From: Mesonia sp. HuA40
Lineage (GTDB): Bacteria > Bacteroidota > Bacteroidia > Flavobacteriales > Flavobacteriaceae
Assembly: GCF_008017835.1 (NCBI RefSeq)
Contig: NZ_VRLT01000059.1
Coordinates: forward strand, 62,001-126,000
Length of the DNA: 64,000 nucleotides
Direction of reading: 5' to 3'
Part shown: positions 17,296-25,788 of the stretch, piece by piece
How positions within the stretch are numbered: the first letter of the stretch is position 1
Layout of the letters: each line of letters starts with the position of its first letter
The notes under the pieces: model-generated
Told to the model about the DNA's origin: nothing
What the model saw: the letters and a program-made list of their open reading frames with translations, nothing else
The model's database searches: none
Made by a program: the position numbers and the translations under genes

Positions 17296-18486
17296 ATGGT
17301 TACAAAAATCTTCAATAATACCAAGAGGGCTTTTGCATTAAAAAGTGACAAAGACTTAAAGAAAGCGCTCTTTATTTTTAAATTAATGAATCAACCCGCC
17401 TTAGTTAGTGTAGGCACAAAATTAACTAAACTAGGACTTGCTTTGCATTTACCCATTGAGGGATTAATTAAGAAAACTATTTTTGAGCAATTTTGTGGAG
17501 GAATAACCAAGGAAGACTGCTTGCCTACCATTCGTAAAATGCATGAAAAGAATGTTTTTAGTATTTTAGATTATTCGAGTGAAGGTAAAGATGAAGAAGC
17601 CGAATTTGATAAGGATTTAGAAATTAAAAAAGACCTTATAGCCTTTACTAAAGAAAATGATGAACTTCCTTTTGCCGTTTTTAAACCTACTGGCATTGGG
17701 AGGTTTGCAATTTGGGAAAAAGTTTCGGCCAATGAGCAGCTTTCTCAAGAAGAAAAAGAAGAGTGGGAGCGTGTAAAGAATAGAGTAGATAAAATTTGTG
17801 CTTTAGCACACGAATTGGACGTTGTCATACTGGCTGATGCCGAAGAGTCTTGGATGCAAGATGCCGCAGATGATTTAATGGAAGAAATGATGGCTAAATA
17901 TAACAAAGAAAAAGCTATAGTTTTTAATACCCTGCAATGTTATCGTTGGGACAGGTTGCAGTATATTAAAGATCTTCACGTGCGCGCTCAAAATAGAGGT
18001 TTTAAGGTTGGCGCTAAATTAGTGCGTGGTGCTTATATGGAAAAAGAGAATATAAGAGCATCAAAAATGAATTACCCTACGCCAATATGCGAAGATAAAG
18101 AAGCTACAGATGTTAATTTTAATGCGGCGCTTTATTATGGTATTCAAAACCTAGATGAAATTAGCTTATATATTGGTACGCATAACGAAGTAAGTACCTA
18201 CTCTGCCATGCGATTAATGGAAGAACGCGGAATAGAAAAGAACGATCCGCGAATTTGGTTTGCACAATTATATGGTATGAGTGATCATATTTCTTACAAT
18301 TTGGCATTAAGCGGTTACAATACAGTGAAACTAGTGCCTTATGGTCCTATTCGTGAGGTAATACCTTATTTAATTAGAAGGGCAGAGGAGAACACCTCTG
18401 TAGCTGGACAAACCGGTAGAGAGTATGCTTTACTAATGGAAGAAAAACAACGTCGAGAAGGTAGTTTTGTTAAACGTGTAAAATAG
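17296..18486 (+). CDS. Proline dehydrogenase
   Basis: A monofunctional FAD-dependent proline dehydrogenase of 396 aa, oxidising proline to pyrroline-5-carboxylate. The TIM barrel carries KLVRGAYMEKE, GTHNEVSTYSAM, QLYGMSDHIS and the substrate-binding RRAEENTSVAGQ (RRxxEN), all hallmark motifs. The P5C dehydrogenase half of PutA is absent and is not in the window. A YihY-type membrane gene starts 7 bases after the stop and is probably co-transcribed. Flavobacterial enzymes of this kind often start with a domain like the one seen at residues 1-80. Confidence 0.93.
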   Translation: MVTKIFNNTKRAFALKSDKDLKKALFIFKLMNQPALVSVGTKLTKLGLALHLPIEGLIKKTIFEQFCGGITKEDCLPTIRKMHEKNVFSILDYSSEGKDEEAEFDKDLEIKKDLIAFTKENDELPFAVFKPTGIGRFAIWEKVSANEQLSQEEKEEWERVKNRVDKICALAHELDVVILADAEESWMQDAADDLMEEMMAKYNKEKAIVFNTLQCYRWDRLQYIKDLHVRAQNRGFKVGAKLVRGAYMEKENIRASKMNYPTPICEDKEATDVNFNAALYYGIQNLDEISLYIGTHNEVSTYSAMRLMEERGIEKNDPRIWFAQLYGMSDHISYNLALSGYNTVKLVPYGPIREVIPYLIRRAEENTSVAGQTGREYALLMEEKQRREGSFVKRVK

Positions 18487-18492
18487 CGTAAT

Positions 18493-19461
18493 ATGAAGGT
18501 GACGGTAATGAAAAGATTAGCCTTGTTAAAACAAACCTATCAGCGTTGGATAGGCAATAACCCTTTTGAACAAAGTGCGGTTATAGCCTATTATGCGTTA
18601 TTTTCATTACCCTCTTTGCTGGTAATAGTTATAAGTGTTACTGGTTATTTTTTTGATAGAGAAAATGCCAAAGAAAAAATATTAAATGAAATTGCCAACT
18701 TTATAGGAGCCGATACTGCAGAAGCTATAGCCGATATGATTGAAAAAGCACAATTAAGTCAAGATAAAACTTTGATGATTATCATTAGTTTAGGCATGTT
18801 ATTATTTGGTGCTACTGGTGCTTTTTTTCAACTTAAAAGGGCAATGAATAATATTTGGAGCGTTCGAACCAAAAATGATGATTTAAAAGGAATTATTTTA
18901 GATCGAGTGATTTCATTGGGAATGGTATTCTTTATTGCTTTTTTACTTTTAGTATCCTTAATTCTTAGTTCTGCAATATCATATTTAAGTGAGTATTTGG
19001 GGCAGTTTGCACCGCAATTAACTAACTATACGGTAGAGCTTTTAAATTTTTTGTTGAGTTATGCCTTTATCGGATTTTTATTTGCTAGTATATTTAGATT
19101 ATTGCCTGATATTATTATTAAATGGCGGACTACTTTCATAGGAGCTTCGCTTACTACCTTGCTATTTTTGATAGGTAAATATGCACTAGGCTATTATTTT
19201 GGTCAATCTAATCCTGCATCTATTTATGGTGGCGCATCCTCTGTAGTACTCATATTATTATGGATTTATTATTCTTGTTTGATCTTGTTTTTCGGAGCCG
19301 AATTTACCGTGCAATACGCTTTGTTTAAAAACGATACTATTCAACCAAATAAATTTGCTGAACCTGCCTATTATCAAGAATTGGAAGAATTGAAGGAAAA
19401 GAAGCGAATCATTGAACAAAACAAAAAAGATTTAGATGTTTTGTCAGATTCGAGTGCATAA
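18493..19461 (+). CDS. YihY/BrkB family inner-membrane protein
   Basis: A 322-aa protein with about six hydrophobic helices. The conserved start of the membrane domain is NPFEQSAVIAYYALFSLPSLLVI, followed by LFGATGAFFQLKRAMNNIW and a late ASSVVLILLWIYYSCLILFFGAEF, all typical of the YihY family (once misnamed ribonuclease BN). The C-terminal 45 residues are cytoplasmic, charged and probably coiled (ELEELKEKKRIIEQNKKDL). Function is not established. An internal Met at residue 6 is an alternative start. Confidence 0.88.
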   Translation: MKVTVMKRLALLKQTYQRWIGNNPFEQSAVIAYYALFSLPSLLVIVISVTGYFFDRENAKEKILNEIANFIGADTAEAIADMIEKAQLSQDKTLMIIISLGMLLFGATGAFFQLKRAMNNIWSVRTKNDDLKGIILDRVISLGMVFFIAFLLLVSLILSSAISYLSEYLGQFAPQLTNYTVELLNFLLSYAFIGFLFASIFRLLPDIIIKWRTTFIGASLTTLLFLIGKYALGYYFGQSNPASIYGGASSVVLILLWIYYSCLILFFGAEFTVQYALFKNDTIQPNKFAEPAYYQELEELKEKKRIIEQNKKDLDVLSDSSA

Positions 19462-19574
19462 CTATTCATTTTAATAGTATTTAACTTCTTTGATTTATTT
19501 TTTAAAATAGCTTTAATAGCCTTTTTCATTCATTCTTTCTAATTTAGAAGTGAATCGAAAAAAGAAAAATTATT

Positions 19575-20123
19575 ATGGAAAAGAAAGTAGCTATTTTAGC
19601 AACAAACGGATTTGAAGAAAGCGAGTTGGAATCTCCTTTAAATGCCATGAAAAATGAGGGCTTTAATGTGGAAATTGTAAGCTTAGAAGAAGGAAGTATC
19701 AAAAGTTGGAAAGATGGAAATTGGGGCAAATCTTTTAATGTAGATAAACCATTAAAAGAAGTTAGTGCAAAAGATTATCATGCTTTGGTTTTACCAGGTG
19801 GAGTTATTAATCCAGATTTGTTGAGAGTAGAGGAGGATGCTCTTATCTTTATCCGAGACTTCTTTAAACAAAGCAAGCCTGTCGCTGCTATCTGCCATGG
19901 AGCTTGGCCTTTAATTAATGCAGATGTGGTTGAGGGTAGAACAATGACATCTTACAAGTCAATTAAAAAAGATTTAGAAAATGCAGGTGCCCTTTGGGTT
20001 GATAAAGAGGTTGTTGTAGATGAAGCACTTGTAACTTCTAGAAATCCTGGAGACTTAGAAGCCTTTAACGCTAAGGTGATTGAAGAGATTAAGGAAGGAA
20101 AACATGATCTTCAACACGCTTAA
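19575..20123 (+). CDS. DJ-1/PfpI family protein (type 1 glutamine amidotransferase-like)
   Basis: A 182-aa protein of the PfpI/YhbO subgroup. The nucleophile elbow is AAICHGAWPL (C107-H108), with the acidic residue of the conserved NGFEESELESP near the N-terminus. Members are described as stress-induced deglycases or chaperones; the true substrate is debated. It is monocistronic and followed by a strong terminator. Confidence 0.92.
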   Translation: MEKKVAILATNGFEESELESPLNAMKNEGFNVEIVSLEEGSIKSWKDGNWGKSFNVDKPLKEVSAKDYHALVLPGGVINPDLLRVEEDALIFIRDFFKQSKPVAAICHGAWPLINADVVEGRTMTSYKSIKKDLENAGALWVDKEVVVDEALVTSRNPGDLEAFNAKVIEEIKEGKHDLQHA

Positions 20124-20140
20124 TTAACAGAATTGACAAT

Positions 20141-20174
20141 AAAAAAACATCCCGAAAACTCGGGATGTTTTTTT
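20141..20174. terminator. Bidirectional terminator between DJ-1 gene and the minus-strand operon
   Basis: AAAAAAACATCCCGA - AAAC - TCGGGATGTTTTTTT, a 15-bp stem with T runs in both directions. It separates the stop at 20123 from the stop at 20174. Confidence 0.9.
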
Positions 20175-20500
20175 TATTCTTTCTCAAATAAAAAGCCGAG
20201 TCCCAAACGCTTTAGCATTTTCTTCTCGAAAGCCCAAAAGAACTTAAATTGTCCGAATAGGCTGCCCAGAACAATTAACAACACTTGATAAACTGGGAAA
20301 ATTAGTAAAATACGTAAAATATAATAAAGCAATCCACCCCATATAAAATTGTCTGGAAAATTCTCTCTGCTTAAGTTTAAGAAATCTAAAATGGGTTTGG
20401 CTACATACACAGCAGTCGAACCAGTAAGTCCAAAAACAATAAAAATAATTACCAATTGAAAATTTGAAGTAATTCCCCAATGCTCTTTCAGCTTTCTCAT
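20174..20500 (-). CDS. Small two-TM membrane protein, DUF6787-like
   Basis: A 108-aa protein starting MRKLKEHWGITSNFQLVIIF. It has two clear hydrophobic helices (about residues 15-37 and 60-85) and the phrase VFGLTGSTAVYVAKPILDFL, which I associate with the DUF6787 family of Bacteroidota. It is the last gene of the operon and overlaps the upstream gene by 4 bases (ATGA), so it is translationally coupled. Function is unknown. Confidence 0.7.
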   Translation of the reverse strand: MRKLKEHWGITSNFQLVIIFIVFGLTGSTAVYVAKPILDFLNLSRENFPDNFIWGGLLYYILRILLIFPVYQVLLIVLGSLFGQFKFFWAFEKKMLKRLGLGFLFEKE

Positions 20501-20862
20501 AATGTAATGTTATGCTTCTCTTCAAAATAAATCAAGTATTGATAGACCACAGAATCTACCTCTTGACTGTAAGTTTTGTTTTTGAAATAATTTATGTTTT
20601 GTGATTTTTCAGGATTTGATTTGACCCAAATTCTATAATTAGATAATTTTTTCAGAAGCTCAGTTCTCATAAAAGACACTTCCTTATTTTGAAAGTTTGT
20701 TTGCGTTTGCATCCATTTCTTGAATTCGGAATCGTTAATGACAACTTCATAACTAAAATCTGGATTGGCTGACTGAGTACCTTGGATTGACTTATTTAAT
20801 GATGTACAAGCAAATAAAGACAAAAAAAGTAAAAACTTCAATCTAAAAACCAATCTACGCAT
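20497..20862 (-). CDS. Predicted lipoprotein of unknown function
   Basis: A 121-aa protein with a lipoprotein signal peptide; the lipobox LSLFAC puts the acylated Cys at residue 19. The rest is a compact, mostly helical domain (YEVVINDSEFKKWMQTQTNF, VYQYLIYFEEKHNITL). It resembles the DUF6146-type lipoproteins of Flavobacteriaceae, but this is a weak match by eye. It starts within the last codon of rlpA (1-base overlap) and overlaps the next gene by 4 bases. Confidence 0.65.
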   Translation of the reverse strand: MRRLVFRLKFLLFLSLFACTSLNKSIQGTQSANPDFSYEVVINDSEFKKWMQTQTNFQNKEVSFMRTELLKKLSNYRIWVKSNPEKSQNINYFKNKTYSQEVDSVVYQYLIYFEEKHNITL

Positions 20863-21614
20863 TAGTTAAAAGCTTTAAAATCTACAATAAAACTTCCAGG
20901 ATACTGTTTCTGCACTTTATTCCTAAATCGCTCAGCCTTATCTCTTTGCAAAAATTTGCCTAATACCAAAGTGTACACCTTTACTTCTTGTATAGTTTTT
21001 ACCTGTACAACCACATTTTTTTGATAACTAGCTTTTAAATTATCGGCTAATCTTATCAGATTGGCTAGTTCTTGAAAACTTCCTATTTGCACACCATACC
21101 AATCGGGTTGAACTTTTTTTATGGCTAGCTCGTAAAATTCTAGGTCCTCAACCTTATTTGGGGTGTCATTTTCTTTAGAGGTATTTGTAGCTGCACTCTC
21201 AATCTCTTCTTCTTTTACAGGCTCATCATTACTCGCAATAATAGGTGCTGTAACCCCAGCATCTTGTTGATTAATTACCTCAATTGCTACATCAGTCACA
21301 CCTTCATCTATAAAACCCAATTGTGTTGCTGCAGACTTAGATAAATCTATAATTCTACCTTTAACAAAAGGCCCTCTATCATTAACTCTAACAACAATTG
21401 CCATATTATTGGCGAGATTAGTTACCTTCAAATGTGTACCAAAGGGTAAATTTCTATGTGCAGCAGTGGCTTTAGTATGGGTGTACTTTTCGCCGTTGGC
21501 CGTTCGTCTTCCTTCAAATTTATCGGCATAAAAAGAAGCTTTTCCCGTCTGTACTTGTGCGAAACAGGTTAAGCCAAATACCAAAAAACTTAGTAAAATT
21601 AAAACTTTATTCAT
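20862..21614 (-). CDS. rlpA: RlpA family septal ring lytic transglycosylase with SPOR domain
   Basis: A 250-aa secreted protein. A signal peptide (residues 1-19, ending CFAQ) precedes a double-psi beta-barrel at about 20-112 (QTGKASFYADKFEGRRTANG, NLPFGTHLKVTNL, VRVNDRGPFVKGRIIDLS), then a Glu/Thr/Asn-rich linker and a C-terminal SPOR domain (about 165-250, DWYGVQIGSFQELANLIRL) that binds denuded septal peptidoglycan. RlpA cleaves such glycan strands at division sites. No lipobox is obvious, so it may be periplasmic. It follows serA-like by 2 bases in the same operon. Confidence 0.92.
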   Translation of the reverse strand: MNKVLILLSFLVFGLTCFAQVQTGKASFYADKFEGRRTANGEKYTHTKATAAHRNLPFGTHLKVTNLANNMAIVVRVNDRGPFVKGRIIDLSKSAATQLGFIDEGVTDVAIEVINQQDAGVTAPIIASNDEPVKEEEIESAATNTSKENDTPNKVEDLEFYELAIKKVQPDWYGVQIGSFQELANLIRLADNLKASYQKNVVVQVKTIQEVKVYTLVLGKFLQRDKAERFRNKVQKQYPGSFIVDFKAFN

Positions 21615-21616
21615 TT

Positions 21617-22576
21617 TTACTTTTTTAAATCCTCAAATATATTAATAATTTGTTGGGTAGCCATTTTTGAAGCCAAGTAATCTGCTTGTTTAGAATGTTT
21701 AGCTATACTAGGGCTTAGCGATATTCTAGGTTGCATAAGTACTTGGATTTCGGGTTTGGGTTGATTTTCAAAAACATCGAGCGCGGCAAATCCAATTTTT
21801 TCATCATTTAAAGCATCAATCAGAGCAACTTCATCTATAGCTCTAGGGTGATAGGTGTTAATTATACCTGCAGTCTTTTTCATTAGATTTAAACTTGATG
21901 CATCAATCAAATATTCGTCATCATCATATTTGTGAACACTTATAATATCCGCTTCAAGGTAAAGCGTTTCTTCAGAACAAGATTTAGGCTCGATAGAAGA
22001 TTCTTTCTTCTGCCCTTGAGAATTGTTTATAGTATAAGGTTTAGCTTCGCCTGCGACCATAAATTTTACTCCCCAGTTTTGTAATAATTGTACCACGCGT
22101 TCTGCCACCGCATCAAATCCTAAAAAGCCCCAGGTTTGACCCCATAAGGTGTCTCCTTGACTAAATAGTTTACGCATTTGAGTAAAACGGATATCTCCTT
22201 CTAAAGGCATTTCTCTATTACAATCTTTTAAATTCCTTAAACAACTAAGGCTGTGAGCAATAATAAGCTCTGCCTCGGTTTGAATATAGGCTTGCTCGGT
22301 AATATAAATTTGTATACCTATTTTTTTTGCATATTCAAAAGGGATATGCGCTAAACTTTTACCCACTACGATAATAAATTTTAAAGAATTTAATTGGTCG
22401 AGTAGTGTAGTAGTAATCTTATAATTTGCGTCAACCAATAAGCCGTCAAAATCATGATGGGCACAATATTTCACGATTTGATTATGGGCAATAGTTTTGG
22501 TAACCACTTCAATACCTAAAGACTGTAGTGAGCGTTCATGGTTTTCTTGTAAAACCTTAATATTTAATATTTTCAT
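21617..22576 (-). CDS. Divergent D-3-phosphoglycerate dehydrogenase-like protein (serA-like)
   Basis: A 319-aa D-2-hydroxyacid dehydrogenase homologue. By position after serC it should be the phosphoglycerate dehydrogenase. Fold landmarks are present but degraded. The nucleotide loop reads WGFLGFDAVAERV instead of GxGxxG. The usual NxARGxxVD reads NTYHPRAID (Arg position is H243). The Glu region DVFENQP is kept (E270), but TPH reads SPS, so the catalytic His is S290. Two of three catalytic residues are thus replaced. ATG at 22576 overlaps serC by 20 bases; a TTG at 22588 is also in frame. It may be a fast-evolving active enzyme, or have lost this activity. Confidence 0.7.
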   Translation of the reverse strand: MKILNIKVLQENHERSLQSLGIEVVTKTIAHNQIVKYCAHHDFDGLLVDANYKITTTLLDQLNSLKFIIVVGKSLAHIPFEYAKKIGIQIYITEQAYIQTEAELIIAHSLSCLRNLKDCNREMPLEGDIRFTQMRKLFSQGDTLWGQTWGFLGFDAVAERVVQLLQNWGVKFMVAGEAKPYTINNSQGQKKESSIEPKSCSEETLYLEADIISVHKYDDDEYLIDASSLNLMKKTAGIINTYHPRAIDEVALIDALNDEKIGFAALDVFENQPKPEIQVLMQPRISLSPSIAKHSKQADYLASKMATQQIINIFEDLKK

Positions 22577-23642
22577 AATTTTCTTCAAATTGTTGCAAAC
22601 AAGACACTAAAGCTTTAACACTATCTAATTCTAGGGCATTATAAAGTGAGGCGCGATAATCACCTACACTTCGGTGTCCCTTTAGTCCAATCATTTTATG
22701 TTGCTCTAAAAATCTATCAAAAACAGAAGTTAAATCGGGCTTATTTAAAGCGAAGGTAATATTCATTTTTGATCGCGAATCTTTCCTAACTAAAGGGATA
22801 AATAGATTTGATTCATCAAGATAATTATACAGTAAATTAGATTTTATTTCGTTTCGTTTTTCAACGGATTTTATTCCGCCTTGAGCTTTAAGCCAACGTA
22901 AGTTAAGTAAAGAAACATAAATAGAGAAAACGGTTGGCGTGTTAGCCAAACTTTCTTTCTGGATTAAATAGTCGTAGTTTAGAAGGCTGGGTATTTTTCG
23001 ATTTGCTTGAGAAAAGGCTTTTCTGTTTAATATTACTAGGGTAGTGCCCGCTGCGCCTAAATTTTTTTGCGCTCCGGCATAAATGAGTTGAAACTGGGAA
23101 AAGTCTAAAGATCTAGAAAAAATATCGCTACTCATATCGACTACTACCGGGACTTTTTGTTTAGGGAAATTTTTAATTTGCGTTCCGTAAATGGTGTTAT
23201 TGCTCGTGTAGTGAATATAGTCTAAATCATTTCTATTTTGAATAATATTTTCAGGGATATAGGAAAAATGCTGGTCTTTTGAGCTGCCTAAATCAACTAT
23301 TTCGCCAAAGAAACGAGCTTCGTGAATGGCTTTTTGCGACCAAACGCCCGTATTTAAATAACCTGCTCGTTTGTTTAGAAAATTAAAAGGGATTTGGTGA
23401 AACTGTGCGCTTGCCCCACCGTGTAAAAATAAAGCGACATAATCTTTAGTATTTAGCCCTAAAAGTTCGAGCACCAATGCTCTGGCTTCTTCAATAATCG
23501 CTGTAAAAGCTGTGCTTCGGTGCGATATTTCTAAAATAGATAAACCGCTTTCGTTATAGTTTACTACAGCTTTACTAGCTTGTTGAAAAACAACATCTGG
23601 CAGCTTGGCGGGACCTGCACAAAAGTTATGCTTAGGCGTCAT
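22557..23642 (-). CDS. serC: Phosphoserine aminotransferase
   Basis: SerC, 361 aa, converts 3-phosphohydroxypyruvate and glutamate to phosphoserine, and also serves pyridoxal phosphate synthesis. It begins MTPKHNFCAGPAKLPDVV. The PLP Lys is K193 in YAGAQKNLGAAGT. Further family motifs are LFLHGGASAQF and the C-terminal GLKGHRSVGDYRASLYNAL. Its start codon shares one base with the stop of the acyl-CoA reductase gene. Phosphoserine could also feed the cysteate synthase-like enzyme at 1154, if that uses phosphoserine. Confidence 0.95.
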   Translation of the reverse strand: MTPKHNFCAGPAKLPDVVFQQASKAVVNYNESGLSILEISHRSTAFTAIIEEARALVLELLGLNTKDYVALFLHGGASAQFHQIPFNFLNKRAGYLNTGVWSQKAIHEARFFGEIVDLGSSKDQHFSYIPENIIQNRNDLDYIHYTSNNTIYGTQIKNFPKQKVPVVVDMSSDIFSRSLDFSQFQLIYAGAQKNLGAAGTTLVILNRKAFSQANRKIPSLLNYDYLIQKESLANTPTVFSIYVSLLNLRWLKAQGGIKSVEKRNEIKSNLLYNYLDESNLFIPLVRKDSRSKMNITFALNKPDLTSVFDRFLEQHKMIGLKGHRSVGDYRASLYNALELDSVKALVSCLQQFEENYENIKY

Positions 23643-24679
23643 TAAAGTTGTTTTAGAAAATTTAGTGTATCTACATTATCGGCGTAATCGCTTAGCGATG
23701 GTTTTTGTGTTTGGCCATAAGCTATGTGGTTTTCTTCTAATTGATTAGATACGATGCATTGAAGTTTTTCTTGATGTTCGTTTAATAAATCCTTTACTTG
23801 TTCAAGCCGGTGGTAACGCTCAAAAAACAGTGTGCCTATGGGTGAAGAAAAATTTGTATCTTCTTTTAACAATAAAAAGCCATTATCAAAAATTGAAAAT
23901 TCACTCATCAAGTAAACAGCTTTATTGTAATCGTAATTATTGGCATATTTATGATTGTCTAACAAATTTTGCCAAGAAAAAATAGCCTCGTAAAAACGGT
24001 CTATTTTAAAATCGTCTGGAATATAAATTTTAGAAACATTTCTGCAGCCTAAACCGTAGTATCTAAAAATGTCTTCTCCCAGTTTTTTAAGTTCTTCTTT
24101 GGTATCATCACGAGAAATTATGGCTACACTGTTTCGGTTTTTACGAATTATATTTGGTTTTTTAGAGAAATAGTATTCAAAATATCTTGCCGTATTGTTG
24201 CTACCTGTGGCAATAACGGCGTCAAAAAATTCTAGTTTTTCTTTTGTGAACTCAATTTTAGAACTCCACTTATCATTATTTGAAATAAGAAATTCAGACA
24301 AAACAGGAAGTAATGTTTGGTCGTTACTTGATTGCTTCACTAAAATGTTATTTCCACTTAAAAGCACACACAAAAAATCATGAAAGCCAACCAACGGAAT
24401 GTTCCCTGCCATAATCACCGCTATGGTTTTAGGTTGGGTAGGAGTATTTAACTGGTAAGAATCAAGCCATTGTTTCAATTTTTCCTGCGTTAACAAGTCG
24501 GCCCAATTCTTTAAAGCAAATTTTATATTTTCTTCTGTAAACCAGCCGTTGTGATGAATGGCTGAACTTACCGTTTGATCTAATTTTTCATGTAATTTAT
24601 GTTGTGCTATACCGTTTAAGTAATCACTTAAGAATTTACCCAGTTCAACAAAAGAGTTTATTCGAGTTTCTAAATCCAT
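23642..24679 (-). CDS. Acyl-CoA reductase (LuxC family)
   Basis: A 345-aa LuxC-type aldehyde dehydrogenase superfamily member. The catalytic Cys is C212 in YYGLGCRNVSKIY; the NAD/acyl region reads MAGNIPLVGFHDFLCVLLSGN. LuxC proteins reduce fatty acyl groups to aldehydes. The start is ATG 24679 (MDLETRINSF); a longer frame to 24808 runs across the divergent promoter and into the ferredoxin gene and is not credible. It leads the six-gene operon ending at 20174 and is divergent from a ferredoxin. The physiological substrate in non-luminous Bacteroidota is not known to me. Confidence 0.85.
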   Translation of the reverse strand: MDLETRINSFVELGKFLSDYLNGIAQHKLHEKLDQTVSSAIHHNGWFTEENIKFALKNWADLLTQEKLKQWLDSYQLNTPTQPKTIAVIMAGNIPLVGFHDFLCVLLSGNNILVKQSSNDQTLLPVLSEFLISNNDKWSSKIEFTKEKLEFFDAVIATGSNNTARYFEYYFSKKPNIIRKNRNSVAIISRDDTKEELKKLGEDIFRYYGLGCRNVSKIYIPDDFKIDRFYEAIFSWQNLLDNHKYANNYDYNKAVYLMSEFSIFDNGFLLLKEDTNFSSPIGTLFFERYHRLEQVKDLLNEHQEKLQCIVSNQLEENHIAYGQTQKPSLSDYADNVDTLNFLKQL

Positions 24680-24684
24680 ATTTA

Positions 24685-24716
24685 TTTGGTTATCTATGCC
24701 AATGGCTTTATTTTTG
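24685..24716 (+). promoter_or_regulatory. Promoter of the ferredoxin gene (TTTG-N20-TATTTTTG)
   Basis: TTTG at 24685-24688 and TATTTTTG at 24709-24716 with a 20-base spacer: both halves of the Bacteroidota -33/-7 promoter at the expected distance, 30 bases before the ATG at 24747. Confidence 0.65.
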
Positions 24717-24718
24717 TG

Positions 24719-24726
24719 CAAAGTTA
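24719..24726 (-). promoter_or_regulatory. Candidate -7 element for the acyl-CoA reductase operon
   Basis: Reads TAACTTTG on the minus strand, 39 bases before the start at 24679. It sits back to back with the ferredoxin promoter, so both directions share about 40 bases of control region. Confidence 0.4.
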
Positions 24727-24746
24727 CGTAATATAAACTATTAATT

Positions 24747-25097
24747 ATGGCTATTATAATCACCGATGAATGCATAAATTGTGGAGCCTGTGAACCAGAG
24801 TGTCCCAATACCGCTATATATGAGGGTGCAGATGATTGGCGCTATGCAGATGGAACCGACTTGTCTGGAGAAATTGTTTTACCTGATGGTAAAGAGGCTA
24901 ATGCCGAAGAAACCCAAGAACCTATAAGTGATGAATTCTATTATATTGTACCCAATAAATGTACAGAATGTAAAGGGTTTCACGATGAACCACAATGTGC
25001 CGCTGTTTGTCCTGTAGATTGTTGTGTTCCTGATGAGAATCACGTAGAAAGTGAAGAAAAGCTTCTAGAAAAACAGAGTTTTATGCATGGGAGCTAA
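24747..25097 (+). CDS. Ferredoxin with two [4Fe-4S] clusters
   Basis: A 116-aa ferredoxin. The first motif is [12 protein letters not shown] at the N-terminus; the second is [22 protein letters not shown], with an 8-residue insertion between the second and third Cys as in Allochromatium-type dicluster ferredoxins. The segment between the motifs is acidic. It carries single electrons; the partner is unknown. Its divergent position to the LuxC-type acyl-CoA reductase is one I recall as frequent in Flavobacteriaceae, which suggests a link not tested here. Confidence 0.93.
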   Translation: MAIIITDECINCGACEPECPNTAIYEGADDWRYADGTDLSGEIVLPDGKEANAEETQEPISDEFYYIVPNKCTECKGFHDEPQCAAVCPVDCCVPDENHVESEEKLLEKQSFMHGS

Positions 25098-25109
25098 ATT
25101 GTATCTCAT

Positions 25110-25146
25110 AAAAAACGGATAGTAAAATAACTATCCGTTTTTTTTT
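25110..25146. terminator. Terminator after the ferredoxin gene
   Basis: AAAAAACGGATAGT / ACTATCCGTTTTTT, a 14-bp stem with a 6-base loop and a long T run. It may also stop the convergent gene at 25176. Confidence 0.88.
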
Positions 25147-25175
25147 CAATTTTCTTTTTCCCTCAATCTTTTTAG

Positions 25176-25661
25176 TTATCGTTTTAGTTTGTATTTTTTA
25201 AGAACCACCTCATCGGTATTGTCATCGTAACTACCCACTACAAAATTCCCCGATAAATCAAAATATCCCACTGCGTCAAATTTTGGGGTGTGTAATAAAT
25301 AAAGGTCTTTTTTCGGTAATTTTCTAATAACTCCATAATTTACCATCTTACCATCAGATTGCTTTTTTATAACATAGCCTTTGTCATCTGGTTCTATACT
25401 AAAGTTTATGTCGTTTTCAATAAATAGAGTAGAAGATTGTATCACCTTATCACCTCGCATAAGCATCTGGTTGGTTGCACCAGTTTCAGAGAGTTTTAGG
25501 TCTTGATTTTCACTTACTTTTTGTTTTTTAATAGCTACTTCTTCTCCTTTATTAGTTTTAACTTTTGTTTTAGTGGTAACCGTTTTTTCTAATCGGTCTT
25601 TTTGGGCCATAATTCCCAAAGAAAAACTTAAACATAAAGCGGTTATTAAAATCTTTTTCAT
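25176..25661 (-). CDS. Secreted hypothetical protein
   Basis: A 161-aa protein. ATG at 25661 gives a clean signal peptide (MKKILITALCLSFSLGIMAQ); an in-frame start at 25685 would add eight residues before it. The mature N-terminus is rich in Lys/Thr (KTVTTKTKVKTNKGEEVAIKK), and the C-terminal half has beta-strand character (YGVIRKLPKKDLYLLHTPKF, DLSGNFVVGSYDDNTDEV). No family is recognised. It converges on the ferredoxin gene and is probably monocistronic. Confidence 0.65.
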   Translation of the reverse strand: MKKILITALCLSFSLGIMAQKDRLEKTVTTKTKVKTNKGEEVAIKKQKVSENQDLKLSETGATNQMLMRGDKVIQSSTLFIENDINFSIEPDDKGYVIKKQSDGKMVNYGVIRKLPKKDLYLLHTPKFDAVGYFDLSGNFVVGSYDDNTDEVVLKKYKLKR

Positions 25662-25761
25662 AGCAATTTTATTTTGTTTCTTCAAAAATACAACTTAAAA
25701 ATGTTAATAATTAATAAGTAAAGCCTAAGGTTATTTTAAAGCTTATGTTTAAATCATTTAA

Positions 25762-25769
25762 TATATTTG
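25762..25769 (+). promoter_or_regulatory. Candidate -7 promoter element for ychF
   Basis: TATATTTG matches TAnnTTTG, 19 bases before the ATG at 25789. Confidence 0.45.
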
Positions 25770-25788
25770 CAACTCAAAATTTTAAAAA

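Noticed and set aside
20244-20525. Minus-strand 93-aa open frame overlapping 20174-20500 and 20497-20862
   Set aside because: It lies in a different frame over two genes with clean coupled starts; its translation has no membrane or domain pattern that fits.
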